Of a DNA stretch of 64,000 bases, positions 51,362-60,427 are shown piece by piece. The notes beneath the pieces were generated by a model. It saw only the letters and a list, made by a program, of their open reading frames with translations. It did no database searches and had not been told where the DNA came from. Position numbers and translations under genes: made by a program. Source of the DNA: Actinomycetales bacterium (GTDB lineage: Bacteria; Actinomycetota; Actinomycetes; Mycobacteriales; Micromonosporaceae); NCBI GenBank assembly GCA_002919305.1, contig PKFB01000023.1:92430-156429 (forward strand), written 5' to 3'. The stretch's first letter is position 1, and each line of letters opens with the position of its first letter.

Positions 51362-51622
51362 TCACACCGTGGTGCTGGGTATCGTGCGGGCACGAAGTTG
51401 CCCTTGCGCGTCGAACTCGCCGACCGCGTCGAGCACCCGCCAAGCCTGATAGCGTGCGGGGCAACCGTGCTTTTCACGGATCCAAGGTTGTCGGCACCAC
51501 CCGCAACGGCCTGAGTTGGGATGGCGACACAGGCGGTGACGGTGCCATACCCGACGCGCGTTGATGATGTCTCCTTCGGTGTAACCCTCTGCCGGAAGAT
51601 CACAATCGGTGATCGCGCTCAT
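51362..51622 (-). CDS. Small Cys-rich protein divergent from the XRE gene
   Basis: An 86-residue frame with a distinctive core, YTEGDIINARRVWHRHRLC, then CGWCRQPW and HGCPARYQAW. The four cysteines, including a C-x-x-C, could bind zinc. Similar short Cys/Trp/His-rich proteins often sit beside XRE-DUF397 pairs in actinomycetes, from memory of the pattern. The ATG at 51622 has no ribosome binding site, so the mRNA may be leaderless. It diverges from the XRE gene across 129 bases. Confidence 0.6.
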   Translation of the reverse strand: MSAITDCDLPAEGYTEGDIINARRVWHRHRLCRHPNSGRCGWCRQPWIREKHGCPARYQAWRVLDAVGEFDAQGQLRARTIPSTTV

Positions 51623-51751
51623 ACGGAGAGCATTCCAAGAGATATCCCACCACGCAACGTTTCACGCCGATTCACTTCATTGATTCACCCGAGCGGGGCA
51701 TGTCCTACGCCTGGTGATGTACGCGGATGTTTCGGCATGAAACACTGAGTC

Positions 51752-52582
51752 ATGCCCGTTTCCGGCCCGACCGTGGTCCGTCGCCAACTCGGGCGGCGGT
51801 TGAGGAATCTGCGTGAGAAAGCCGGCAAGACCGAACGTGAGGTTGAGGACGCGAAGCTGGTCTCGCGGACCAAGCTGTGGCGTATCGAATCCGGCAAAGT
51901 ACCGGTGAAGGTGCCCGACGTGCGGGCGCTGTGTTGGTTCTACGGCGCGGACGCCGAGACGACCGATGCCCTGGCGAACCTGGCGGTGGGAACCGCTGGA
52001 CAGGGCTGGTGGGAAGACTACGGCGATGTCGTCCCGGACTGGTTCAAGCTCTACGTCGGCCTAGAGGGTGTCGCCACCCGGATTCAGAGTTACGACGGCG
52101 AGTTGGTTCCCGGTCCCCTGCAGACCGAGGACTACACCCGCGCGGTCTATCGGGCGGCCCGCCCCGACGACAGCGAGTGTCGTGAGGAGATCGAGCGGCA
52201 CGTCGCCCTCCGCCGCCAACGCCAGGAGGCGCTGCTACGTCGCGACCAACCTCCCACGTTGCAGTTCGTCCTGGGCGCGGGGGCGGTGCTCCGCCAGGTG
52301 GGGGGCCCTGAGGTGATGGCGGCGCAGGTCGAACAGCTACGGCACTTCAACCGACTCGATCATGTCGAGATCACGGTGATCCCCTTGGAGGCTGGTGCTC
52401 ATGCTGCCATGTTGGGCGCCTTCAGCATTCTCGAGTTTTCTGAGTCTGATGACCCCGATGTGGTGTATTTTGAGACCCAAGCCGGAGCCCGCTATCTGGA
52501 GAAATATTCAGAAATCCAGGAATATAGGCGGATCTTCGAGCTGATTCATCGACAAGCAGTGCCGATCGAGGAGTACCCATGA
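51752..52582 (+). CDS. XRE-family regulator with DUF5753 domain
   Basis: A 276-residue regulator: N-terminal helix-turn-helix (about 10-65, RQLGRRLRNLREKAGKTEREV, KLWRIESGKVPVKVPDV) and a C-terminal DUF5753 domain (about 95-270) with GLEGVATRIQSYDGELVPGPLQTEDYTRAVYRA, RQEALLRRDQPP and YFETQAGARYLE. In Streptomyces such proteins (for example the WhiJ group) control development or antibiotic production with a small DUF397 partner, which is encoded directly after with a 4-base ATGA overlap. An AT-rich promoter lies upstream. Confidence 0.92.
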   Translation: MPVSGPTVVRRQLGRRLRNLREKAGKTEREVEDAKLVSRTKLWRIESGKVPVKVPDVRALCWFYGADAETTDALANLAVGTAGQGWWEDYGDVVPDWFKLYVGLEGVATRIQSYDGELVPGPLQTEDYTRAVYRAARPDDSECREEIERHVALRRQRQEALLRRDQPPTLQFVLGAGAVLRQVGGPEVMAAQVEQLRHFNRLDHVEITVIPLEAGAHAAMLGAFSILEFSESDDPDVVYFETQAGARYLEKYSEIQEYRRIFELIHRQAVPIEEYP

Positions 52583-52779
52583 GCACCTACACCCCCTGGA
52601 TCAAGGCGTCTAAGAGCGGTGGTAACGGCGGGAACTGCGTCCAGGTGCGTCGCCACGGCGACCGGATCGAGATCCGCGACAGCAAGAACCCCGAGGGAGC
52701 GATCCTCTCCTTCACCACCGCCGAGTTCGACGCGTTTCTCGACGGCGCCAAGAAGAACGAGTTCGATCACCTGCTGTAA
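52579..52779 (+). CDS. DUF397 small partner protein
   Basis: A 66-residue protein with the DUF397 pattern: WIKASKSGGNGGNCVQVRR, then IEIRDSKNPEGAILSFTTAEFDAFLDGAK. It starts inside the stop of the XRE gene (ATGA), so the two are made together. DUF397 proteins are thought to oppose or modulate the XRE partner, similar to a toxin-antitoxin relation; the mechanism here is inferred. Confidence 0.92.
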   Translation: MSTYTPWIKASKSGGNGGNCVQVRRHGDRIEIRDSKNPEGAILSFTTAEFDAFLDGAKKNEFDHLL

Positions 52780-52796
52780 CCACACGCAACTCTCAC

Positions 52797-52827
52797 AAGG
52801 CCGTGCCCGGGTCTCGGGCACGGCCTT
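52797..52827 (+). terminator. Terminator after the XRE-DUF397 operon
   Basis: AAGGCCGTGCCCG (52797-52809) pairs perfectly with 52815-52827 around a GGTCT loop, 18 bases after the DUF397 stop. Confidence 0.8.
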
Positions 52828-52990
52828 CCCGTCCTCCGCCCGTCGCCGCTTGCGTTCCGCGGGTGCGCTCTGTCCAAAGCATTGGGTCCTCAAAGCACTG
52901 GCTGGGCACTGGCTGGCCAAGACGTGGGCCGTCATCGACCTGCGCCATCAGGTCCGGCCGGCGCCGTACACAGCCAGGCCGGGCCGTTAG

Positions 52991-53055
52991 TGCCAGGGCG
53001 GCCCCTTCAAGGCCAAAGCGGCACCCTCAAGGCCAGACCTGCGCCTTCAGGGCCA
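52991..53055. repeat. Degenerate 20-bp tandem repeat
   Basis: Units ending in GGCCA recur with an exact 20-base period, at 52999-53015, 53019-53035 and 53039-53055, and a weaker TGCCA at 52991-52995. They run into the 3-prime end of the LysR gene. Confidence 0.55.
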
Positions 53056-53934
53056 GGCCGGCACGGTCGTGACCGTGGCCGTAAGTACCTCCAGGAAGGC
53101 TGCGACCGGGGCCGCGTGCGGGGGACGGCCGTAGGTGGCGACCCGGACCCACCGCCGATCGCCGGGGAGCCGCTGCACCCGGACCCGGTCGTGACGCGAG
53201 GCCACCAGCGCCAGGCCAGGCAGCGTGGTGACTCCTAGCCCCGCGGCGACTAAAGCCTGAACCGCCACATAGTCATCGGTGGTGAAGCCGATCTGTGGGG
53301 TGAACCCGTGCCGCGCGCACTCCGCCAGCAGGTGAGCGCGGCATTGATCGCAGCCGGCGATCCAGCGCCGGTCGCGGTAGTACTCCAGATCGACCGGCCC
53401 GGTCTCCTCAACCGGCGTCACCAGGTAAAGCGGCTCGACGAACAGGTCCTGGACCGTCATGTCGGCGCCGGTGGCGGTAGCCCCGTGATCGAACACCAGC
53501 GCGACATCCACCTCACCGGCTCGCAAGGCGTCGAGGGCCTGCGGCGGCTCCTCCTCCCGCAACGCCAACTCCAGATGGGGGTACGCCTGTCTGAAGTGGG
53601 CCGCCGCCCACGGCACCACTGTGCCCAGGGCCGACGGGAAGGCGGCTAGCCGCACGGTTCCCCGTCGCAGCCCGGCGTACGTGGCGATCTCGGCACCGGC
53701 GGCCTCCAAACGCCCCAGGATCTCCTCGGCCCGACGCGCCAGTAAACGCCCTGCCTCGGTCAGACGGACGCCGCGCCCGGCCCGTACCAGGAGCGGGGTC
53801 CCCACCTCTGCCTCCAGCCGGGACAGGTGGTGGCTTATAGAGGGCTGGGTGTAGTGCAGGGCTGCGGCGGCGGCCGTCAATGAACCGTGCTTGGCGATGG
53901 CCACCAGGACCCGCAGCCGTGTCACGTCCAGCAC
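53047..53934 (-). CDS. LysR-family transcriptional regulator
   Basis: A 295-residue LysR protein with N-terminal winged helix (RLRVLVAIAKHGSLTAAAAALHYTQPSISHHLSRLEAEVG) and an effector domain from about 90. It is transcribed away from a PLP-dependent dehydratase; LysR regulators usually control the divergent gene, so the dehydratase or its amino acid substrate is the likely target or inducer. The AT-rich 54059-54110 stretch, with GATCTAT repeated at 54060-54066 and 54073-54079, is the probable shared control region. Confidence 0.9.
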   Translation of the reverse strand: MLDVTRLRVLVAIAKHGSLTAAAAALHYTQPSISHHLSRLEAEVGTPLLVRAGRGVRLTEAGRLLARRAEEILGRLEAAGAEIATYAGLRRGTVRLAAFPSALGTVVPWAAAHFRQAYPHLELALREEEPPQALDALRAGEVDVALVFDHGATATGADMTVQDLFVEPLYLVTPVEETGPVDLEYYRDRRWIAGCDQCRAHLLAECARHGFTPQIGFTTDDYVAVQALVAAGLGVTTLPGLALVASRHDRVRVQRLPGDRRWVRVATYGRPPHAAPVAAFLEVLTATVTTVPAWP

Positions 53935-54136
53935 GTCATCCCCTTCCCCACCGCGCCCCGTCGCGCTGGTTCATCGCATTCATTACAGGCTTGGATTGCG
54001 GGCCGGCGCTTTCACGGCCCCGGCTCGTCCAGCCGCGCCGTGGCTGCTCCCGCGCCGACGATCTATAGAAAGGATCTATGGATTTAGCAGAACATTAGCA
54101 TTAGACCTATCAGAGGTGACGGACCACCATCAAGGA

Positions 54137-55159
54137 ATGGCGATACTCAGCGACGTTCCCGCTTCGTCTATAGCGGTCTCCGCCCCAGCGACACCGCCCA
54201 CTGTGGAGGACGTGCTGGCCGCCCGGCGGGTCCTGACCCGTTACCTTCCCCCCACTCCCTTGTGGTCCTACCCCGTTCTCAACGCCCGGCTCGGTGCCAC
54301 GGTGTTCATCAAGCACGAGAACGTTCAGCCCACCGGCGCCTTCAAAGTGCGGGGCGGGATCAACCTGCTGGCCACGATGAGCGAGGAGGAACGCTCCCGC
54401 GGCGTTCTCAGCTACTCCACCGGGAATCACGCCCAGTCTCTGGCGTACGCGGCACGCCTGTTCGGGGTTCGCTGCGTGATCGTGATGCCCGACCCTCCGC
54501 AACCGGTCAAGGCCCGGGCCGTCGAAGCGCTCGGCGCCACCGTGATCGCACACGGCGCCACCCTCACCGAATCCCGGGAGCACGCCGAACAGCTGGCCCG
54601 CTCCAGCGGGATGCGGCTGGTCAGCCCGGGAGATGAACCGGCACTCATCGCCGGAGTCGGCACCGCGTACCTGGAGATCTGCGAACAGGCCAGTGACCTT
54701 GACGTCATCCTGGTCCCCGTGGGCAGCGGCAGCGGCGCCGCCGCCGCATGTGTGGTCACCGCCGCCCTCGCGCCGCGCTGTCAGGTCATCGCGGTCCAGT
54801 CCGCCGCGTCACCGGCCGCGCATGACTCGTGGCGAACCGGCTCCTGCGTCAACCGCCCCAACCGAACCACCGTGGAGGGTTTGGCGACCGGATGCGGCTT
54901 CGCCCTGCCGCAGAGTCTGATAGCCGAGCGGCTCGCCGATTTCATCCTGGTCAGTGACGCGGAGATCGCCGCGGCCCAGCGGGTGTTGGTGGAGCACGCG
55001 CACACCCTGGCCGAAGGCGCGGGCGCCGCGGCGCTCGCTCCCCTGCTCCGAGACGATCATCCGTGGGTGGGGAAGCGGGTGGCCGTGGTCTGCAGCGGTG
55101 GAAACGCCTCACTTACGGAACTCACCACAGCCCTGACCAGCGCCACTGTCCAAGAGTGA
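54137..55159 (+). CDS. PLP-dependent threonine/serine dehydratase-like enzyme
   Basis: Fold-type II PLP enzyme of 340 residues, likely making a 2-oxo acid and ammonia from threonine or serine or a related beta-hydroxy amino acid. The PLP lysine is in ENVQPTGAFKVRGG, the substrate loop is SYSTGNHAQSLAYAARLFG, the phosphate cup is VPVGSGSGAAAAC, and VVCSGGNASLTEL closes the site. There is no C-terminal ACT regulatory domain, so it is not the feedback-controlled biosynthetic IlvA. The ATG at 54137 begins the conserved part; in-frame starts upstream add low-complexity sequence. Control by the divergent LysR protein is likely. Confidence 0.85.
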   Translation: MAILSDVPASSIAVSAPATPPTVEDVLAARRVLTRYLPPTPLWSYPVLNARLGATVFIKHENVQPTGAFKVRGGINLLATMSEEERSRGVLSYSTGNHAQSLAYAARLFGVRCVIVMPDPPQPVKARAVEALGATVIAHGATLTESREHAEQLARSSGMRLVSPGDEPALIAGVGTAYLEICEQASDLDVILVPVGSGSGAAAACVVTAALAPRCQVIAVQSAASPAAHDSWRTGSCVNRPNRTTVEGLATGCGFALPQSLIAERLADFILVSDAEIAAAQRVLVEHAHTLAEGAGAAALAPLLRDDHPWVGKRVAVVCSGGNASLTELTTALTSATVQE

Positions 55160-55249
55160 CGATGCAGAACGCTCCGCAGCGCGCTCCGCGGCGGCCTTAC
55201 TCGGACGGGCCGCCTGCGGCCGCTCCTCCCTCCTCCAGTCGCTGTGTCC

Positions 55250-56446
55250 TTACGGCGCCTCGAATCTGATCTGACGAGTAGTGGCGTCGGCGGCGGCGAA
55301 CTCCAGCAGGCCGGTGGCTTCCTGCTCCAGGCCGTCCCGGTCCTGGCGGGATATCCGCTGAAATGGGTGAAACACCACGGTGGCGGTATGACGCTCGCGC
55401 GTCAATTTCCAGGTCCCGGCCACGAACCCATCGAGCAGAAACGTCGCCGGCATCAAGCCGTTCTTAGCTCCGAAGACCACCTTCCGGTACTGCTCGGGCA
55501 GGATTCGGGTCCGCTCGTCATACGACAGCAGAACGTTGTCAAACTCCGGCAACAGCCGGGGTGGGGCCGGGGTGTCGGGATCAGGACGGGGCGCGTCGGG
55601 CAGGTCATACACCGCTCTGCCCTGCTCATCGCGGAAGACACGCACCGCTCCCGGCCCATCCCCGCGGGCCAACCGCTCAACGACCGGCCGGAGCCGGGTC
55701 AGGCCCGACCAGGTCTGGATGTCGCTGACCGTGGCGGGGCCGTACGCGGCTAGGTAGCGCAGCACCATCGTCTCCAGCGACGGCTGCGCCTGAAGGGGAC
55801 GCCCCAACCAGTGCTCCACGGTGGTGTGGGTCGCCTGCCCAGCCGCGCCCCAGACCCCGCGAGGCGGTACCTGGACCAGGGGCAGGACGGTCCGTAGCGC
55901 CGCGCACAGCACGGACGGGTCGTGATCCGGCCACCACCGCGCCAGCAACGGCCCTAGTTCCTTGTTGGTACGCGGCTTCTCCTCCAGCAAGGTGCGGCCG
56001 ATAGCCGCCAGCTGCTCCAGATCGACCCCGGCCAACGCCGCACCACGGCTGGTGCGCAGGCCACGATCCAACACCGGCTGTGTCAACGGCCGCAGCATCA
56101 AGGCGTCGTCGGCGGTGACCAGGTGGACGGTGCCGCGCATCAGGGCTATCCGCACCACCCGCCGCTCCAGGATCAACCGGCCCAGCTCGTGAGGATCGAA
56201 ATCCTCCAATCGGCTCCACAGCCCGAAGTACGGCGGGAAGGGCGCCTGGGCCTGCATCCCGGTCAGATGCTCAACCGCGGCCATCACATGCGCGGCCGCC
56301 GATCGTTCCCGCCCAGACAGGGACCGGGGAGAGCGACGCAGCAGCATCTGACGCTCCAGGGTGGCACGGTTGAGTGCCCGGAGACTCAGCGTTCCGGACG
56401 CTGGCTCACTCTGCCGCGTCGCCGCGGCGGTCGATGCGTCGGGCAC
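55250..56446 (-). CDS. Winged-helix DNA-binding protein of the AlkZ/YcaQ-like (HTH_42) family
   Basis: A 398-residue protein starting at a GTG (56446) six bases after GGGAGGT. Family marks are LSLRALNRATLERQMLLRRS, AVEHLTGMQAQAPFPPYFGLWSRLEDF, VRIALMRGTVHLVTADDA, and the C-terminal LLPEFDNVLLSYDERTRILP and TFLLDGFVAGTWKL. In AlkZ such proteins act as DNA glycosylases for interstrand crosslinks or bulky alkylation, often as self-resistance to DNA-damaging metabolites. The Q-x-Q motif of catalytic AlkZ enzymes is represented by MQAQ here. No biosynthetic genes for such a compound adjoin. Confidence 0.82.
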   Translation of the reverse strand: MPDASTAAATRQSEPASGTLSLRALNRATLERQMLLRRSPRSLSGRERSAAAHVMAAVEHLTGMQAQAPFPPYFGLWSRLEDFDPHELGRLILERRVVRIALMRGTVHLVTADDALMLRPLTQPVLDRGLRTSRGAALAGVDLEQLAAIGRTLLEEKPRTNKELGPLLARWWPDHDPSVLCAALRTVLPLVQVPPRGVWGAAGQATHTTVEHWLGRPLQAQPSLETMVLRYLAAYGPATVSDIQTWSGLTRLRPVVERLARGDGPGAVRVFRDEQGRAVYDLPDAPRPDPDTPAPPRLLPEFDNVLLSYDERTRILPEQYRKVVFGAKNGLMPATFLLDGFVAGTWKLTRERHTATVVFHPFQRISRQDRDGLEQEATGLLEFAAADATTRQIRFEAP

Positions 56447-56579
56447 GGGCGTACCTCCCTTAAGTCCTGTCCACTCCGCCCGGAAACGGTAGCGACGCGG
56501 TATGACATTCCCACCCGCCGACAGTCCAGCGCATCGCCGCGCACCGGCCCGGCCCGACAAACCCGGCCCTGATGACGGT

Positions 56580-56607
56580 GCCCCCGGAGCCGGATGGCTC
56601 CGGGGGC
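56580..56607 (-). terminator. Terminator downstream of GH48
   Basis: GCCCCCGGAGCC (56580-56591) pairs perfectly with 56596-56607 around a GGAT tetraloop, 31 bases after the GH48 stop. Confidence 0.75.
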
Positions 56608-56638
56608 CTTCTCGGGGATCCGGCTGATGAGTCAGCCG

Positions 56639-59545
56639 TCAGGTGAACAGCTCGGCGTGGGTGGCGTACGCCAGCGCCGCGTCAACCTGCGCCCAGAAGC
56701 GGTGGTAGTGGAAGACCGGGTACTCACCGGCCTGGACGGCAGCCTGCACCCGATCCCAGTCCGGGTCGTCGTGGTAGAACGACCGGATGGAGTCGAAGGT
56801 GGCTCCCGGCTCGATCCGGTCACCGTTGGGCATGGTGCCGGAGAAGCCGGCCGGCACGTAGATCTCCTGGGTCAGCCGGTCGTAGGCGTCCCGCGGCTCG
56901 GGCACCGACAGACCCTGGTCATCACGGTGGTACCACAGGGCGTCGAGCAGATCCTCAGCCGTCTGACGCGCCTCGGTGTCCCCGGTCGCGGCCGCGTAGT
57001 ACAGCAGCGTCCGGGCGAGGGCGCCGGTGATCCCCACGTCCTGGGTGTAGTTCACCACCGTCACGTGGAGGTTGGTGTTGGGCTGCGGGTTGCTCGGGTT
57101 CCACTGGTTCGGCTGGCCGCTCCAGTTCAGCGTGGACGGAATCTGGTAGTCACCGTTGGTGCCCACGGTGACCTCCGAGAGCACCCAGTCGACCCACCGG
57201 TCCATGACCTGACGCACCCGGGTGTTGTCAGGCTGGACGTACAGCAGCTGGGCCATCCGGTCCATGGACCACGCCTGGAAGCCGAACCAGTTGTTGCTCG
57301 GCGGGTCGTGGTAGACCGGCTGCCAGTCATAGAACATTCCGTAGAAGGTCGAGTTCTGCACCTCCGCCGGAGGCGTTCCGTACGCGCCGCCCCAGCTGTT
57401 GGTGGCACCACCAGCGATCGCACCCTCAGCGGACTGCAACCACTGGTAGAACTCAACCTGCCGGTTCAGGCTGGTCTCCCAGTCCTGCTGCGCGGTCGGC
57501 GACCGCGGGATGAACGCCGACTGGGTGGACAGCACCCACGCCGCGAACGGGTTCTGGTACCCGAAGTGGCTGTGGCTGGATCCAATCCGCCACGCCCATC
57601 CGGCGCTGGAGTCGAGCGCACCACCCCACGCGTAGTACCAGGAGAGCAGGTAGTGCATGCTCTCCCGACCGGTACCACCGGGGCAGCTGGTCGGGTTGGT
57701 GCAGTTCCCGATCCGCTTGAAGTACTTGTCGAACATCGCGTAGCGCAGGTAGTCACCCATGCGCGCCGCGTTGGCTACGGCGTCGGAAATCTGCGACGCG
57801 TTGCCCTGCTCGCTGGCCCAGGTGTACGCCCAGTAAGCGGCCTGCACGGCACGAGCGTCGGCGTCAGGGGCGTTGGTGTAACGCCACTGGCGCGCGTACT
57901 GCTGGTCCTGAACGAACAGCGGCAGGAAGCCGTTGGGGCCACCGTAGGTGAAGGTTTCGCAGGACGGGTGCGGGATGGTCTCGAACACCGACTCCTGCGG
58001 ACCGCGCTGGTAGGTGTTGATGTACACCACCCGGCTGGTGCCGTCACCGCACCGACCGAAGCCGTAAACGTTGTCCACGTCCAGCAGCCAGTGCATGCCG
58101 TAGATGTCGGCGGTGCCGTAGGTCTGCCGGAGCTCATTGGCGATCGGGTCCTGCCCCACCGGGACGTTGCTGTCCAACGCGCTGGGGTACTGCTCCGGGG
58201 TGGGGTACTCAGGCGCGTAGGTCGCCGGCGAGGACGGGTTGTAGAAGCTGTTCGTGGGCTGGTCCCGCTGGGCAGGGATGATGTAGGTCTCCATCGTTTC
58301 CCAGGCGGTGTTGAACGGCTCCCAGTCACCCGTGATCCGACCGTACGCCGCCTCCAGCCACAGCCAGTAGCTGAACGCCTCGGAGGTGGTCTCGTGTCCG
58401 TGGTCAGGCGCCTCCACCATCAGCGTCTCGATGGAGTGGTACGGCACGCCCTCAGGGCTGAAGTAGCCACTGTTGTGGATGGCGTCGTACAGCTCCAGGA
58501 ACCGCCGCTCGCTCGGCGCCACCTCGTCGTCGGATTCTGAGGCGGTGACGACCGCCGGTTCGTAGCCGCTGGCAGAGAGCGTGAAGGTTGCCTCGCCGTT
58601 GACGGCGTCGTCGTCATCGGCGGCGTTAATCCGCAACCGCTGAGCCACGCTCCAGTTGCCGGAGCTGAAGGTCAGTGTGGTCGGCGTCGCGCTCAGGTCG
58701 GGGTCGCCGCTGTGGCTCACGGTGACCGCGGTGATGTCAGCGGGCGCCTCCGACAGCCGCACTTCAACGGTTTCGTAGCTGCCCTCGGGCACGCTCACCG
58801 CCGTCGGCTGCACCAGGATGCGAGGAGCGGTGCTTTCTATCACGTTGATCCTCACACCCTGCGACGTGGTGCTGGCGCCCTGGTCGTCGTACGCCACCGC
58901 GTTGAGGGTGTAGGTCCCCACCGGCACACCCGACCAGACCGCCTCATACGGCGAGGTGGTGTCTTCCGAGATCAGGATGCCGTCGTGGTAGAAGGCGACC
59001 CGGGTGATGCTGCCGTCCGGGTCAGAGGCCGTGGCCCTGATCGCGATGGTGGCGGGTGCGACGAAGTCGGTGCCACCCGCCGGGCTGGTGATGCTCACCT
59101 CGGGCGGCAGGTTGTCGCCTCGACACGGGGTGCCGTTGAGCAGGAACTCGGTGGGAGGCGGTGGCAGCTCGGATTCGGTGTAGGAGCCGTTGAACCCGAA
59201 CGCCACTGAACCGCCGGTGCCGAGGTTGCCGTTCCAGTCGGCGTTGCGCGCCGTCACCCTGTTCCCGTTTTGGGTGTACGAGGCGTTCCACATCTGGACG
59301 ACACGCTGGCTCCCCGGGAAATCCCACTCGAGAGTCCAGTTGCTGACCGGATCCCCGAGGTTGTTGATGACGACGTCCGCAGTGAATCCCCCGCTCCAGG
59401 ATGCGCGGACGGTGTAGTTCACCTCACAACGCACCGCAGCAGCGGCGGGAGTCGCCGGGACGCCGATTGCGGTAGCGACCATCGCGGCCGTGACCGCACC
59501 GATGCCGGCTGCGCGGAGCCGTCGGCGTCGTAACGAGACTCTCAT
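56639..59545 (-). CDS. Secreted GH48 processive exocellulase with CBM2
   Basis: A 968-residue cellobiohydrolase acting from the reducing end of cellulose. Signal peptide 1-37; CBM2 about 38-142, closed by C40 and C141 and with surface Trp50, Trp86 and Trp104; an Ig-like domain about 147-237 ([17 protein letters not shown]); a Calx-beta-like domain about 240-338; GH48 about 345-968. The acid E389 lies in [13 protein letters not shown]. Actinomycete homologues such as Thermobifida Cel48A usually carry one FnIII domain between CBM2 and GH48, so two other beta domains here are a departure. AGGAGA precedes the ATG but can pair in a small hairpin. It follows the DUF1349 gene by 240 bases on the same strand. 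Confidence 0.95.
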   Translation of the reverse strand: MRVSLRRRRLRAAGIGAVTAAMVATAIGVPATPAAAAVRCEVNYTVRASWSGGFTADVVINNLGDPVSNWTLEWDFPGSQRVVQMWNASYTQNGNRVTARNADWNGNLGTGGSVAFGFNGSYTESELPPPPTEFLLNGTPCRGDNLPPEVSITSPAGGTDFVAPATIAIRATASDPDGSITRVAFYHDGILISEDTTSPYEAVWSGVPVGTYTLNAVAYDDQGASTTSQGVRINVIESTAPRILVQPTAVSVPEGSYETVEVRLSEAPADITAVTVSHSGDPDLSATPTTLTFSSGNWSVAQRLRINAADDDDAVNGEATFTLSASGYEPAVVTASESDDEVAPSERRFLELYDAIHNSGYFSPEGVPYHSIETLMVEAPDHGHETTSEAFSYWLWLEAAYGRITGDWEPFNTAWETMETYIIPAQRDQPTNSFYNPSSPATYAPEYPTPEQYPSALDSNVPVGQDPIANELRQTYGTADIYGMHWLLDVDNVYGFGRCGDGTSRVVYINTYQRGPQESVFETIPHPSCETFTYGGPNGFLPLFVQDQQYARQWRYTNAPDADARAVQAAYWAYTWASEQGNASQISDAVANAARMGDYLRYAMFDKYFKRIGNCTNPTSCPGGTGRESMHYLLSWYYAWGGALDSSAGWAWRIGSSHSHFGYQNPFAAWVLSTQSAFIPRSPTAQQDWETSLNRQVEFYQWLQSAEGAIAGGATNSWGGAYGTPPAEVQNSTFYGMFYDWQPVYHDPPSNNWFGFQAWSMDRMAQLLYVQPDNTRVRQVMDRWVDWVLSEVTVGTNGDYQIPSTLNWSGQPNQWNPSNPQPNTNLHVTVVNYTQDVGITGALARTLLYYAAATGDTEARQTAEDLLDALWYHRDDQGLSVPEPRDAYDRLTQEIYVPAGFSGTMPNGDRIEPGATFDSIRSFYHDDPDWDRVQAAVQAGEYPVFHYHRFWAQVDAALAYATHAELFT

Positions 59546-59554
59546 ACCACTGAT

Positions 59555-59573
59555 CTCCTAAGGGCTTAAGGAG
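59555..59573 (-). promoter_or_regulatory. Possible hairpin hiding the GH48 ribosome binding site
   Basis: On the minus strand CTCC-T-TAA, GCCC loop, TTA-GGAG can form a seven-pair stem with one bulge. Its 3-prime arm is the GGAG of the GH48 ribosome binding site. Short, so it may be only weakly formed. Confidence 0.35.
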
Positions 59574-59785
59574 ATGCGACCAGCCCGGCCCGGACTGCGA
59601 GTGGTCGAGACGTAACAGACGCCATGAGGGGGATGACTCATGGCTGAATCTTCGTGGCGAAGCGTTGAAAGAGCGATCCCCGGCGTCTCGCTGCGCGATC
59701 TGGCTCCTGAACGCGAATCGTCGCAATGGTACGCGGCCGGATGTTCCCCGCACAAGGACCAAGAGCGAAAAGCGCTCAAACCCTC

Positions 59786-60427
59786 TCAGGAGCCGTCACG
59801 GATATCCGTAACGGTTCGCTGGTGGAAGGTGATGTCACTGAAAGTGACCCGGCAACCGTCTCCGGTGGGGGACTGGGCGAGAAAACCCACGTGGACCTCT
59901 TCCCTCGCCTCCGGGCGGGTACTCGGAGTGTCGAGTGTGAAGTATCGAACCAGGTTCCACCGCAGCGGTTCGGTGTCGCGTGGGAGGGCGGCGTGGAAAG
60001 CAAAGGTACGGCCGATTCTGGCGATCCGCAGCCAGACGTGGTTACCCGCGACCGTGAAGGAGTTGCAATCGTCGGACACCCCACGGGTCACCACCGTGAC
60101 CACGGTCGGCTCACCCGCCGGTGAGTACTCGAAGCACAGCTTCGCCCAGGAGTCCGCGGCGGCGTAGACCAGCAGGACCCCCGCGTCGAATGTGGACGTA
60201 AATTCCACGCTCAGGCGGGCGCTGAGGATGAAATCTCCGGACGGCGGGATTCCCAACGCCTTTGGGGCGGTCGCCACGGGCGGATTCCCCGCGGGGTCGC
60301 TGAACAGATCCGTGCCCGGACCGGCCTGCACCGTCAACGTATTCGGAACGGTCAGTTCCCATGCACGCGGCGCGGGGTCCCAGGTCAAAGTCATGGGAAC
60401 GGCGGCGATCTGGACCCGGTCGGACAT
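59786..60427 (-). CDS. DUF1349 (concanavalin-like) protein in the cellulase locus
   Basis: A 213-residue beta-sandwich protein of the DUF1349 family, related to the C-terminal domain of GH43 xylosidases: PMTLTWDPAPRAWELTVP at the start, GTDLFSDPAGN, FTSTFDAGVLLVYAAADSWAKLCFEYSP, and NHVWLRIARIGRTFAFHAAL. It has no signal peptide, so it would stay in the cell. DUF1349 proteins are often controlled with carbohydrate genes; the activity is unknown. GGAGG lies before the ATG. It sits between GH9 and GH48, 230 bases downstream of the 42-bp palindrome with a CelR-like core. Confidence 0.85.
   Translation of the reverse strand: MSDRVQIAAVPMTLTWDPAPRAWELTVPNTLTVQAGPGTDLFSDPAGNPPVATAPKALGIPPSGDFILSARLSVEFTSTFDAGVLLVYAAADSWAKLCFEYSPAGEPTVVTVVTRGVSDDCNSFTVAGNHVWLRIARIGRTFAFHAALPRDTEPLRWNLVRYFTLDTPSTRPEAREEVHVGFLAQSPTGDGCRVTFSDITFHQRTVTDIRDGS

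Noticed and set aside
51752..52779. XRE-DUF397 as a classical toxin-antitoxin locus
   Set aside because: The XRE protein carries a DUF5753 regulatory domain and no toxin family is present; a developmental or metabolic regulator is more likely.
52991..53055. 20-bp periodic repeats as a CRISPR array
   Set aside because: Units are degenerate, contiguous and without unique spacers; no cas genes are present.
56594..58540. 648-residue plus-strand frame opposite GH48
   Set aside because: Val/Gly/Arg-rich translation with no domain; GH48 on the other strand is unambiguous.
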